The notes under the pieces: model-generated | What the model was told of the DNA's origin: nothing | The model's input: the letters and a program-made list of their open reading frames with translations, nothing else | The model's database searches: none | Translations under genes and position numbers: made by a program | Assembly: GCA_009691725.1 (NCBI GenBank) | Contig: SIAP01000002.1 | Location: 62,001-126,000 of the forward strand | From: Phycisphaerales bacterium | GTDB taxonomy: Bacteria > Planctomycetota > Phycisphaerae > Phycisphaerales > SM1A02 | Length of the DNA stretch: 64,000 nt | Reading direction: 5' to 3' | Part shown: positions 18,112 through 26,822 of the stretch, one piece after another | How the letters are laid out: each line of letters begins with the position of its first letter | Position numbering within the stretch: position 1 is the first letter of the stretch

Positions 18112-19004
18112 GAAGTCCCACCGAGCGTGCGCGCACGCAGGGCGATCCACAGTTTCCTCGGCGTTGACAACGAGACGCGTCCTCTGACGACTTGTGACGG
18201 ATCTCGCGCAATGGACTCGAGCAACTGCCGATAGACCTCTGTCATCGCCCACAGTGTTGGCCTGCACGAACTGGTGATCATCTGGTCCAACGGCGCGCTC
18301 ACGTCGAAGTGTTCGCGCGCCCGTGAGATCGTCCCCTGCAAAAGCGATGCGCAGGCGTCTGGGTTCGACCAGCGCACAAGATCCTGCGCTGAGATTCCGG
18401 CCCGCTCAAAGTCCTCTGCCGGAATGTAGACACGACCCCGTTCGATGTCTTCGACGACATCCCGAAGAATGTTGGTCAGTTGAAAGGCGATTCCGCGATC
18501 GACTGCGAGCCGGAGCGACCGAGGATCGCGCTGCCCCCACACGGCAACACACACGCTGCCCACGGTTCCAGCAACTTGGCAGCAGTACGTGCGCAGATCC
18601 TGCCATGTCCCCAACTGACGCGGGTGGACATCGGCGATCTGACCATCGAGCATGCCATGAAAGTCACTCGCATCAAGCGGATAGTCGCGTGCCACGGCAG
18701 ACAAGGCGACCCACAGCGGTGCTGCAGAGCATCGTTCGCCCGCGAGTGCTCTGCAGGTCTGGTCTCGAAACGCATCAACGCGGGCGGCGCGGGATGTTTG
18801 ATCGGCGGTGGGATCATCCACAATGTCATCCGCCTCACGCATCCACGCATAAATCGCGTACATCGCCGATCGCTTTGGCTCTGGGGTCAATCTGAGTCCC
18901 CAGTAAAAGTTGCCCGCTCGAGTGCGCGTGATCTCGCGGCAGACAGCAACCGCAGCACGCTCTTGCGAATCGAGTGCAGGCGTGGTCTCAGTCAACACAC
19001 TCAT
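18108..19004 (-). CDS. hpnD: Presqualene diphosphate synthase HpnD
   Basis: 298 residues from ATG at 19004, which overlaps the hpnC stop as ATGA; the open frame further upstream lies inside hpnC. A member of the squalene/phytoene synthase family with both aspartate-rich Mg-diphosphate motifs, READDIVDD (about 57-64) and NILRDVVED (about 178-186), plus RGRVYIP. It condenses two farnesyl diphosphates to presqualene diphosphate, which HpnC and HpnE turn into squalene. Assignment to HpnD rather than a plain phytoene synthase rests mainly on the neighbouring hpnC and hpnE. Its last four bases are the GTGA overlap with hpnE. Confidence 0.92.
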   Translation of the reverse strand: MSVLTETTPALDSQERAAVAVCREITRTRAGNFYWGLRLTPEPKRSAMYAIYAWMREADDIVDDPTADQTSRAARVDAFRDQTCRALAGERCSAAPLWVALSAVARDYPLDASDFHGMLDGQIADVHPRQLGTWQDLRTYCCQVAGTVGSVCVAVWGQRDPRSLRLAVDRGIAFQLTNILRDVVEDIERGRVYIPAEDFERAGISAQDLVRWSNPDACASLLQGTISRAREHFDVSAPLDQMITSSCRPTLWAMTEVYRQLLESIARDPSQVVRGRVSLSTPRKLWIALRARTLGGTS

Positions 19005-19984
19005 GGCGAACTCGGTGATGCCGGCAGCGATCCCGCGCGGAGCTTTCGCAGATTCCAACGGGCACGCCCCACAAGCATCAACTTCGCCAATCGAGAAAGT
19101 CGGGGACGAACGAGGCAGGTCTCGAAGTTCCATGTCTCAACGAGTCGAAGCGTGCCGGTCCCACCCGCCAGAAAGAGCCAGATCAATGGACGGTGTGCCG
19201 GTTGAAGCAGAGGCAGTAATTTTTCGCCGGACTCAAAGAGCGCCCATGTGCGCACCGTCTGCAGCCGCAGCACTTCGCGCCATTGCGCCATGAATTGCTG
19301 ATCGGGTGCGAACCCTTGCTTGCAGGTGGCTGCGAGTCGTTCCTCGAATCGTTCGTGTGGCCATGCGTCCATCGGGATGTAGATCCGATTGCGTTCCATC
19401 AAATCGCGGCGCGCATCTTGCCAATGATTCGTCAATTGGAGGGCCGTGCAGATGGAATCGCTCGCGGCAAGCGCCTCTGGGTTGGATCCCTCTCCCAGCA
19501 CCATCAAGATGAGGCGTCCAACAGGATTCGCGCTCAAACGGCAATATTCCAACAACTCCTCCCAAGTGGCGTACCGGATCTTGGTCTGATCGCTCTCGAA
19601 CGCAGAGATGAGATCGTGAAAGAGTTGCGCTGGAAGTTGGTGACGGGCAATGGTTGATCGAAGCGCAACAAACACGGGATGGCTCGCCTCACCGCGATAG
19701 CAACGCGCAAGTTCGCTGCGCCACCATGCGAGCAATTCCGTTGCGCGCTCGACGCACTCCATTTCGTCCCCAAGGTCGTCAGAGACCCTGCAAAATGCAT
19801 AGACCGCAGTGAAGTCATCCACCAGGTGGGGCGGAACGAATCTGCTGAGAACCGAGAAGTTTTCGCCGTTGGCAGCCGTCAACCGAGCGCACCACGCACG
19901 CGCTTCGGCATCGGACGCAATGCGCCCGCTCGTCGGGCCGAATGACGCCAAATCAACCGTTCGTTCGCCTCGAATCACGCTCAT
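19001..19984 (-). CDS. hpnC: Hydroxysqualene synthase HpnC
   Basis: 327 residues, second squalene/phytoene synthase-family protein in the operon. It has VSDDLGDE (Asp69-Asp73) and HWQDARRDLMERNRIYIP (Asp190, Asp194), the two Mg-binding clusters. In the HpnCDE route it converts presqualene diphosphate to hydroxysqualene. It is the promoter-proximal gene, divergent from ispH across 57 bp. On its strand TGTAAT (20001-19996) ends 11 nt before the ATG at 19984 and no Shine-Dalgarno is present, in line with a leaderless transcript. Its stop overlaps the hpnD start by four bases. Confidence 0.9.
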   Translation of the reverse strand: MSVIRGERTVDLASFGPTSGRIASDAEARAWCARLTAANGENFSVLSRFVPPHLVDDFTAVYAFCRVSDDLGDEMECVERATELLAWWRSELARCYRGEASHPVFVALRSTIARHQLPAQLFHDLISAFESDQTKIRYATWEELLEYCRLSANPVGRLILMVLGEGSNPEALAASDSICTALQLTNHWQDARRDLMERNRIYIPMDAWPHERFEERLAATCKQGFAPDQQFMAQWREVLRLQTVRTWALFESGEKLLPLLQPAHRPLIWLFLAGGTGTLRLVETWNFETCLVRPRLSRLAKLMLVGRARWNLRKLRAGSLPASPSSP

Positions 19985-19995
19985 GGTCGGACGAG

Positions 19996-20001
19996 ATTAC
20001 A
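19996..20001 (-). promoter_or_regulatory. Candidate -10 box (TGTAAT) for hpnC operon
   Basis: On the minus strand TGTAAT matches five of six consensus -10 bases and ends 11 nt upstream of the hpnC ATG. There is no recognisable -35 element and no ribosome-binding site, so the message would be nearly leaderless. It lies back-to-back with the ispH candidate at 20025-20030. Confidence 0.35.
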
Positions 20002-20024
20002 CCGACGAATCACCTGTGCACGGG

Positions 20025-20030
20025 TATGAT
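20025..20030 (+). promoter_or_regulatory. Candidate -10 box (TATGAT) for ispH
   Basis: TATGAT matches five of six -10 consensus bases and ends 11 nt before the ispH ATG at 20042. A poor -35-like CCGACG lies at 20002-20007 with 17-bp spacing. The predicted transcript would have almost no leader. Confidence 0.35.
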
Positions 20031-20041
20031 CGCTTGGCTCA

Positions 20042-21127
20042 ATGAAGATCTTGCTCGCCAATCCTCGCGGCTTCTGCGCCGGCGTCTACATGGCGATCGA
20101 TGTCGTGGACCAACTGCTTGAAATCTGCCCCAACGAGACGATCTTTGTCTTCCACGAAATCGTTCATAATCGCCATGTCGTGGAGCGTTTTCAGCACCGC
20201 GGGGTCATCTTCGTGGAGTCGATCGCAGCAATTCCAGATGGAGCAATCGTGGTCTTCAGTGCGCACGGCGTCAGCCCCGAGATCCGTTTGGAAGCGAAGA
20301 GCAAACGGCTGGCGACCATCGATGCGACCTGCCCTCTCGTGACGAAAGTGCATGCCGAGGCCATCCGATACGCCCGCAAGGGATTTCAGATCCTGCTCGT
20401 CGGGCATCGGCACCATCAGGAAGTCGTCGGAACGCTTGGCGAAGCGCCCGATTCGATGCAAGTGGTGGAATGCCCGGCCGACATTGCTTCGCTCGTGATT
20501 CACGACCCGCAGAAACTGGTCTACCTCACGCAAACCACACTTTCGCTTGACGATGCGACCGTGATCATCGACGCGCTCAAGCGGGCGTTCCCAGAGATCA
20601 AGGAGCCACCCGTCAGCGACATCTGCTACGCCACAACCAATCGACAACTCGCCGTGCGAGCCATCGCGCCACAGTGCGACCTGGTGCTGGTGGTCGGGAG
20701 CGCAAATTCATCCAATTCAGTTCGCCTGACTGAGATTTCGATGAACTGCGGAACGCCCGCACGACTCATTGACGATCGCAGCGAGATAGAGCCCAGTTGG
20801 TTCGTTGGAGTCAACACGCTGCTGGTCACAGCTGGTGCGAGTGCCCCTGAAGATCTCGTCCACGACCTGATCGAGGATCTTGTGCATCGGTACGGCGCCG
20901 TCGTCGAGCAACATGATGTCTGCCATGAGGAGGTTGAGTTCGGATTGCCCGGGACGCTCAAGTCCATGATGCGTGAACGCGGCATCGATCCCGCCGGACG
21001 GCGAATCGTTCGAGGTGACGATGGCGCACGACTTCGCGATTGGTTCGCAGATCACAAGATTCCATTCCGCACAGTCGATTTGACCGTCAAGGGATCATCG
21101 CCCGCAGAGAGCGCCGCTCGTGATTGA
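20042..21127 (+). CDS. ispH: 4-hydroxy-3-methylbut-2-enyl diphosphate reductase IspH
   Basis: 361 residues. It makes isopentenyl and dimethylallyl diphosphate in the last step of the MEP pathway, using an oxygen-sensitive FeS cluster. The three conserved cluster cysteines are present: Cys12 (PRGFCAG), Cys97 (ATCPLVTK) and Cys195 (ICYATTNRQ). The active-site ANSSNSVRL and SAPE-like motifs also occur. It is somewhat longer than the usual 310-320 aa because of a C-terminal tail. The gene is divergent from hpnC, so C5 precursor supply and squalene synthesis share one 57-bp intergenic region and could be co-regulated. It is cytoplasmic. Confidence 0.96.
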   Translation: MKILLANPRGFCAGVYMAIDVVDQLLEICPNETIFVFHEIVHNRHVVERFQHRGVIFVESIAAIPDGAIVVFSAHGVSPEIRLEAKSKRLATIDATCPLVTKVHAEAIRYARKGFQILLVGHRHHQEVVGTLGEAPDSMQVVECPADIASLVIHDPQKLVYLTQTTLSLDDATVIIDALKRAFPEIKEPPVSDICYATTNRQLAVRAIAPQCDLVLVVGSANSSNSVRLTEISMNCGTPARLIDDRSEIEPSWFVGVNTLLVTAGASAPEDLVHDLIEDLVHRYGAVVEQHDVCHEEVEFGLPGTLKSMMRERGIDPAGRRIVRGDDGARLRDWFADHKIPFRTVDLTVKGSSPAESAARD

Positions 21128-21175
21128 ATCCGACGCAATGGGATCCTCGACATCCCGCACTGCACGATCGCACCC

Positions 21176-22426
21176 ATGACTCCTTTCTTTTCACTCACCA
21201 AGGATGGGCTTTCAGCGTGGGTCGACGCACACAACATGCCTCGGCACACGACGGATCAGGTGTTGGACTGGGTCTATCGCAAGTCCGTCGCAGATCCAAT
21301 GGAGATGAGCAATCTCTCAAAGGGAGTCCGCGCACAACTTGCGCAGGAGATGTCGTTTATTCAAGGCAGAACGATCGCACACCAATCCGCCAGTGACGGC
21401 ACGCAGAAGTTGTTGTTGTCGTGGAAGACTCCGTCGGAGGGCGCTCTCTCTGCGAGTGAAACTGTGGCGAACCCTGCGGTTGGGTCACCCCTTCCCATCA
21501 TTCAACACGCGGCCATCGCGCGCGGCGCAGAGACGGAATGCGTGCTGATCCCGACTGACGATCGCAAGACTGCATGCATCTCGAGCCAGTTGGGATGCCC
21601 AGTGGGATGCCGCTTTTGCGCTTCTGGAATCGGAGGTCTCGAGGGAAACCTGACTGCTGCGCAGATCATCGAGCAAGTGTTTCACATCACGAGGCTTCAG
21701 GGCGTTCAGCGCGTGTCGCACATCGTGTTCATGGGAATGGGAGAACCGCTCGCAAATTATGGTGCGGTCACGGATGCCATTCGGACGCTCAATGCCCCGT
21801 GGGGATTTGGAGTGAGCGCTCGGCGTATCACGGTCTCGACGGTTGGGTTACCAGCGGCGATTCTCAAGTTCTGTGACTTCGAAGTTCCAGTGACTCTTGC
21901 ATTGAGTTTGCATGCACCCAATGATGCGCTGCGCCGCGAGATCATCCCGTGGGCAGAATTCAGCACCATCGACGCATTGCTCGACGCGTGTGATGTGTGG
22001 TTTCGAAAGACGGGACGCGAGATCACACTCGAATACATCCTGCTTGGCGGAGTCAACGACCGACCAGAGCACGCAGAAGAACTCGCGTTCCACGCGCAAC
22101 GCATTCACGCAAACGTCAACCTGATTCGGTACAACGAGGTGAAGGGACTCCCCTTCAACCGTCCGTCGTCGGAAGATGTCCTTCGCTTTCAGAACATCCT
22201 GCGAATGCGCGAGGTGAATGTCCACATTCGGGCGAGTCGCGGACGCGATATCGCTGCTGCGTGCGGTCAACTCCGCCATGAGCATGTGACGCAGGTTGCA
22301 CAGGTCCCTGATCAACCCACTGCCCGAGTCGCAAGTTCCGCGACAAGTTCCGCGACAGGTTCCGCTACAGGTTCCGCTACAGGTTTCGCGACAGGTTTCG
22401 CTACAGGTTCCGCTGGGGGGGCGTAG
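21176..22426 (+). CDS. rlmN: Dual-specificity RNA methyltransferase RlmN with repeat-encoded tail
   Basis: Radical-SAM enzyme that methylates C2 of adenosine 2503 in 23S rRNA and A37 in some tRNAs. The radical-SAM cluster motif CPVGCRFC has cysteines 141, 145 and 148, followed by the GMGEP motif and, near the C-terminus, RGRDIAAACGQL with the second catalytic cysteine. The core ends around residue 378. An extra tail of about 38 residues, mostly Ser/Ala/Thr/Gly, is encoded by seven 12-bp repeats. The tail is not part of the known catalytic fold, and the last 26 bp overlap the convergent gene. It begins 48 bp after ispH on the same strand and may be cotranscribed. Confidence 0.94.
   Translation: MTPFFSLTKDGLSAWVDAHNMPRHTTDQVLDWVYRKSVADPMEMSNLSKGVRAQLAQEMSFIQGRTIAHQSASDGTQKLLLSWKTPSEGALSASETVANPAVGSPLPIIQHAAIARGAETECVLIPTDDRKTACISSQLGCPVGCRFCASGIGGLEGNLTAAQIIEQVFHITRLQGVQRVSHIVFMGMGEPLANYGAVTDAIRTLNAPWGFGVSARRITVSTVGLPAAILKFCDFEVPVTLALSLHAPNDALRREIIPWAEFSTIDALLDACDVWFRKTGREITLEYILLGGVNDRPEHAEELAFHAQRIHANVNLIRYNEVKGLPFNRPSSEDVLRFQNILRMREVNVHIRASRGRDIAAACGQLRHEHVTQVAQVPDQPTARVASSATSSATGSATGSATGFATGFATGSAGGA
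22331..22414 (+). repeat. 12-bp tandem repeat (7 copies) at the end of rlmN
   Basis: Seven units related to ACAGGTTCCGCT run without interruption, encoding Ser/Thr-Gly-Ser/Phe-Ala repeats of the RlmN tail. On the other strand the same array contains the stop codon of the convergent gene (22401-22403). Variation between units (CT or CG, TCC or TTC) alters where a minus-strand stop appears. Confidence 0.95.
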
Positions 22427-25400
22427 TCGTTGCCACTTCGACAATCCCACACTCCGATGCGCATCGCTCAACCGCACCCGCAGTGAGGGCGCGAATGCTG
22501 CCATCAACCGCGGCGTCGTGCATCCGCCGTGCGAATTCTCGCCACGCATCAGGTTGGACACGATCGTTCGCAGCGCGCTCGAAGTGCGATCGCATGGACT
22601 CGCGCAATCCTCGTGTTTGGAGATTCCCGCGAAGTCCCGTTGGCACAAAAGGCAGCGTGGCTCGAAGCATTCGATCTGGCCAATCGCTCGACCGAAACTC
22701 GACAACCCATCGATGCGATGCCACGCGAATCTCCAATCGATGGAGGTAACGACGACGAATCTCGTCTCCCCGCGCGAGACGCACGCCGAGCGTCTCGCGA
22801 ATTCGATGGTTCTGGTCCAAACTTGTGGTGAGTGCTCCGACATACCACAGGTCGCGGATCAGGAAGCACTCTGCCAGCGGCAGAACCGCCAGACGTGCGA
22901 GTTCTCCAGATGGGTCGCTCCCATCACTCCGGCGAAGGTCGGTAATGCACCGCGCATACTCAGTCGCGTAGGCAAATCCTCCCCACATTTCGCAGCGACG
23001 CATCGCAGTTGCGAAGTCGCGCATTGCCTCGCGTCCATGAACAGTGGCACCAAGTGATGAGACATTCGCGAGCGCAGTTGCCACTGCCTTGCGCAATCTT
23101 TGCCCTCGAATGCGGTCGCGCCGTCCGCCAAGTTGACGATCGGCGCTGACCATCCGCGCCAACCGAGTCGACTCGTCGCTGGTCCGTCCCGTGGACTCCA
23201 CGGCAACTGGTGGTTCAAGTGCCTCACCATCCCGTCCTGCGAGAATCCGTCCCAACTGAATCGCCTCGAAACTTCTGGCATAGCCTTTGGTTTCCATTCG
23301 CCGCGCCGCATCCTCGAGAGCTGCGATCGATACGGGAATGAAGCCGCGTTGAAAGGCGATGCCGACAGCGACGAGATCGCTTTGACGATCCGTGAGGAAT
23401 GTTGCGCGGGCTTCGGAGACAATGTCGATGAGCACTCGCTGATTGGGATTCGTGGTCACTTCCGCAACCGACGCAAGACGCAGCGCAGCCTGTCGTACAT
23501 CATCACTGATCTGATCCTCCAACGGAGCCAGATTGGCGACGATGGCGGTGCGCTGGGGATCACAGACGCGCAATTGTGCGTCCGTTGCAATCGCTCGGAT
23601 CGTCTCGACGGGGTCGATGCCGATGACCAGGTCCGCCTCACCATAGGGGATTTGCACTGTAAAACGAGTCGATTCTGCTCTTAGCGGTATGACTGGATCG
23701 CCCGCGCTGACAGTCGCCTCTTCGTCCATCCGCGTAAAGACCAATTGCGTCCACGCTCGGCGCCCCGGTCCGATGGGCGTTCCTAGATGCGTCCACTCGA
23801 CTCGATATCCCATTGCGCGCCCCGCATCGGCGATCAACTGACCTGCAACTCCGGGCGCATCGCCACGGAACCCCGCAAGATGAACGCGCCACATGCCTTG
23901 GTCGGCGTGCACTGGACGCGCTGGGGTCAACCGCACCGAGGAACGCAAGGCATCGATCGCCGCAGGCGGTCGAGTGCGAATGATCTCGACCTGCTCAAGG
24001 AGCGACTCCAATCGAAAGAACAGACCCCGAGCACCAGGCACGGTTGATCGCTCGACGAGCGGTTCAGCTCGCAGCGGATCGGACCCACGCAAGAGTCCAC
24101 GAGCCACTTGCGTCGCGAGTCCCGGATCACGAAGTTCGCAGGCATTGTCCGCAGGGAGCACGAACCGCTGGAGCCGCAGAAATCCATCGCGGTCGACTTC
24201 GCTTGAAGCGCGTTCAAGTGCCGCGACATCGAAGCGTGGCGGCGGACCATCTTCCGCGATGATCAGTGTGAAGGATGTGCCCTCGGCCGCTTGAACAAGC
24301 CCATCGCGAAGTGCTTCTCGATCATTGAGGTCGACTCGAATGATGGAGAGTCGCGACTCTCCTTCAGCGCCGGAGGCAGCACGAGCAACGCGCGCAACAT
24401 CGACCTCTGCCTCGAATCCAATGTCGCACACCACGAGGATGCGAGCGGTGGTTTCGCGAGCTGCTTGGCGAACAGCGCCCATTCCCTCATGCGCAAATCT
24501 GTGCCCATTCCACACTTCAACCGTGCACACCAGATCCGCCTGCGGGAGCGCGTGACGATCGCTCACCAGTGCCCGCCGCAACTGATCGGGATACTGACGA
24601 TCTTGGACGACTGCAGATGCATCTGCGATTGCGCCGCGCACCGCATCGAAGGCAGCGGTGATGCCAATTCCAGCGCTTCGCCTCGGGAGGTCAATGGTTG
24701 CCACCCACGCTGGCACGCGGGCGAGTCGCTGCGACAACTGCAACCCGGGACGAATCTCGTGCAACAACCGAACGACTCGCCGCGTCAACAAACTTGTTCG
24801 GAGTCCATCATTGATCCCAAGTGGCTCAACATCTCCAGCAGTCGGCGGCAGCGAGTCCCACCAAATTTGCGCTGGCATGATCTCGGCGAGTCGCATCGCC
24901 TCTGCAACGGCAACGATGCGCGGCGCCACCGATCCTGGTCGGGCTTCGACGACGATGACATGATGACAGCGCTCAAGCAGTCGCGTGATCACCGCTGTGT
25001 CGAGTGGCTCCGTGACCGCCACGCGCAACACTGGCACGCGACCGGTCATCCCAAGTTCATCGAGCATGTGCACGACTGCCACCGCACTCGCGCCAATTGC
25101 GAGAAATCCATACTGTTCGCGCTCGCCCGGGCTGGGCAAGTGGTCGAGTCGATTCAATTCGAGCCGTCGAACGATGTTCAATGGATCGCCCGAGTCACCC
25201 GCGCGCGAAGCATGGCGACGACGCAACCACGCGTCGTGATCCACCCGAGCAACTTGCCGATTGGGCGCCATCGAGAGCGTCGCCCCTGATCGCAAGAGCG
25301 AGACATGCACGATCATCGCCGCAGGACGACGTGTCGCCCGCGACAGACGCAATGCGGCATCACAACCATCCCGCACCGCCGCAAGATCGGCTGGTTCAAC

Positions 25401-25874
25401 CGCACTAAAACCAGCTCTTTGACAGACGCACCGCGGGCATGTGGTGGGTGTCGCGAATGGGTTGTCCTCCATCACCACACAGATCCCTGCTGTTTCGCCA
25501 AGGGGAATCTCGCAGAGCCTCGCCAGCGCGACCACCACTTCATCCAGCTCGGCGTTTGGGATGAGCAGTCCGACTCGTCGTCCCCGAGCGGCCTCTTGCG
25601 CAGCCAGTTCGACCGCTCTGGCAGAGTCGTGGACGGCGACCACGCTCACCCCATTTCGCTCCAAGACCAACTTGTTTGATTCCAACTCGGCGACTCTGAA
25701 GAGTGCGTCAAATGGCGATCGGCGCACGCCGAACAACACGCTCACATCCAGTTCCGTTTCAAGGAATCCCTTGAGGAGCGCCTCCGCAGCAGTGCACAGC
25801 GCGCTTCCGTCGACCCGCGCAAGCGGCGCCGTCCATGTGATCGGTTGGGAGCCATGCGCTGCAACGCTCATCAA
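22401..25874 (-). CDS. Indolepyruvate:ferredoxin oxidoreductase-like fusion, cofactor motifs lost (1157 aa)
   Basis: The layout matches fused indolepyruvate oxidoreductases. An IorA-like pyrimidine-binding domain (about 20-190, ending VVMEDNPFATPTTCPR where active enzymes have DDPGMHSSQNEQ) is followed by a transketolase-C-like domain (about 255-350), then a thiamine-diphosphate domain (about 390-560). A gamma/IorB-like domain (about 660-880, LAGFRGDAPGVAGQL) and a C-terminal helical DUF6537-like domain complete it. However, the GDG-type ThDP motif is replaced by VVCDIGFE, the CPGC cysteines are absent, and there is no ferredoxin [4Fe-4S] domain. Catalysis as an oxidoreductase is therefore doubtful. 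A regulatory or scaffold role, or a new reaction, is possible. Domain matches are from memory of the families. The start is ATG at 25874 or the next Met. Confidence 0.65.
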   Translation of the reverse strand: MMSVAAHGSQPITWTAPLARVDGSALCTAAEALLKGFLETELDVSVLFGVRRSPFDALFRVAELESNKLVLERNGVSVVAVHDSARAVELAAQEAARGRRVGLLIPNAELDEVVVALARLCEIPLGETAGICVVMEDNPFATPTTCPRCVCQRAGFSAVEPADLAAVRDGCDAALRLSRATRRPAAMIVHVSLLRSGATLSMAPNRQVARVDHDAWLRRRHASRAGDSGDPLNIVRRLELNRLDHLPSPGEREQYGFLAIGASAVAVVHMLDELGMTGRVPVLRVAVTEPLDTAVITRLLERCHHVIVVEARPGSVAPRIVAVAEAMRLAEIMPAQIWWDSLPPTAGDVEPLGINDGLRTSLLTRRVVRLLHEIRPGLQLSQRLARVPAWVATIDLPRRSAGIGITAAFDAVRGAIADASAVVQDRQYPDQLRRALVSDRHALPQADLVCTVEVWNGHRFAHEGMGAVRQAARETTARILVVCDIGFEAEVDVARVARAASGAEGESRLSIIRVDLNDREALRDGLVQAAEGTSFTLIIAEDGPPPRFDVAALERASSEVDRDGFLRLQRFVLPADNACELRDPGLATQVARGLLRGSDPLRAEPLVERSTVPGARGLFFRLESLLEQVEIIRTRPPAAIDALRSSVRLTPARPVHADQGMWRVHLAGFRGDAPGVAGQLIADAGRAMGYRVEWTHLGTPIGPGRRAWTQLVFTRMDEEATVSAGDPVIPLRAESTRFTVQIPYGEADLVIGIDPVETIRAIATDAQLRVCDPQRTAIVANLAPLEDQISDDVRQAALRLASVAEVTTNPNQRVLIDIVSEARATFLTDRQSDLVAVGIAFQRGFIPVSIAALEDAARRMETKGYARSFEAIQLGRILAGRDGEALEPPVAVESTGRTSDESTRLARMVSADRQLGGRRDRIRGQRLRKAVATALANVSSLGATVHGREAMRDFATAMRRCEMWGGFAYATEYARCITDLRRSDGSDPSGELARLAVLPLAECFLIRDLWYVGALTTSLDQNHRIRETLGVRLARGDEIRRRYLHRLEIRVASHRWVVEFRSSDWPDRMLRATLPFVPTGLRGNLQTRGLRESMRSHFERAANDRVQPDAWREFARRMHDAAVDGSIRALTAGAVERCASECGIVEVATTTPPQRNL

Positions 25875-25911
25875 GTCATCCTAGTGAATGCAGCAGTCCG
25901 TGGCCGCGCGC

Positions 25912-26787
25912 TCATTGATCGCGAAGGACCGCATCGACGACGAAGGCGAGCGCGTCGGCATCATTGGTCGGCGCACTGTGCTTCGCGCACGACGCGACCG
26001 TGGGTTCGGCATTCGCGACCGCAAACGAGTTGCGTGCGCCAGCGAGCATCCCGATGTCATTCAATCCATCTCCCACTGTCACGACCTGCTCCTCGCCGAC
26101 GCCGCGCGACGCACACAGCCGCTGGATCATCATCCACTTGTCGACGTTGGCGTCAAAGATTTCCAGCAGATGAGTATCAATGCCTGCGGTTCCGAGCGCC
26201 ACCAGCGCCGGCCAATGCTTGATTGTCAATCGCTCTGGAACCTCATCACGAATCACCTGTGCAATCACCGCCAACTCCGTCGCAGCGGCAACCGTTCCCA
26301 CGCGCAGCACATGCTCCAACTGCTCTGCGCGATGGGCTGGAACTGCGGAAATCCCAGAGGTGGATCTGGTGATCAGAGGATGAACCTCGAACCACCACTT
26401 GCTCGCGGCGTCCAGGTCTGCATCCCCGACAAGGAGATAGTCGTACCCCGCTTGGGTCGAATCCTTCAGCAGGTGCGCAAGATGTCCATGCCCGACCAAA
26501 CTCTCCGTGCAGTGCGCGACAAGATCCTCGGCGATCACAATTCGGTCGGTGCATCGGCCGTTTGCGATGTCATGGAGCGCTGCACCTCCAGCGGTGATCA
26601 CCGATCCTGTGCCAAGGATCTCCCGCGAGACACTCCGGCATTCAACGAACGAGCGACCAGTCGCGAACACCACCTCGATCCCCGCATCGCGGGCCCGAGC
26701 AATTGCATCACGGTTCTTTTGAGAGACCGCGCCGGTGCGATCAAGCAGAGTGCCATCGAGGTCCGTGACAAGAATTCTGCAGCGCAT
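25912..26787 (-). CDS. Cof-type HAD-superfamily phosphatase
   Basis: 291 residues. Motif I is DLDGTLLD with nucleophile Asp9 and Asp11, motif II the ATGRS region near residue 42, and motif IV GDGLNDIGML near the C-terminus. The large C2B cap typical of Cof/YbiV/sucrose-phosphatase-like HADs lies between them. These proteins dephosphorylate sugar phosphates, pyridoxal phosphate or FMN; the substrate here cannot be assigned. Cytoplasmic. It lies 37 bp upstream of the oxidoreductase-like fusion gene on the same strand, so the two may form an operon. Confidence 0.9.
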   Translation of the reverse strand: MRCRILVTDLDGTLLDRTGAVSQKNRDAIARARDAGIEVVFATGRSFVECRSVSREILGTGSVITAGGAALHDIANGRCTDRIVIAEDLVAHCTESLVGHGHLAHLLKDSTQAGYDYLLVGDADLDAASKWWFEVHPLITRSTSGISAVPAHRAEQLEHVLRVGTVAAATELAVIAQVIRDEVPERLTIKHWPALVALGTAGIDTHLLEIFDANVDKWMMIQRLCASRGVGEEQVVTVGDGLNDIGMLAGARNSFAVANAEPTVASCAKHSAPTNDADALAFVVDAVLRDQ

Positions 26788-26806
26788 GGAGATGACATCG
26801 GGATGC

Positions 26807-26812
26807 TACACT
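26807..26812 (+). promoter_or_regulatory. Candidate extended -10 box (TGcTACACT), leaderless
   Basis: TACACT is preceded by TG one base upstream, giving an extended -10. It ends 10 nt before the ATG at 26823 and there is no Shine-Dalgarno sequence. This is the same spacing as at 11945 and 44207. Confidence 0.5.
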
Positions 26813-26822
26813 TCCGCCCCTT

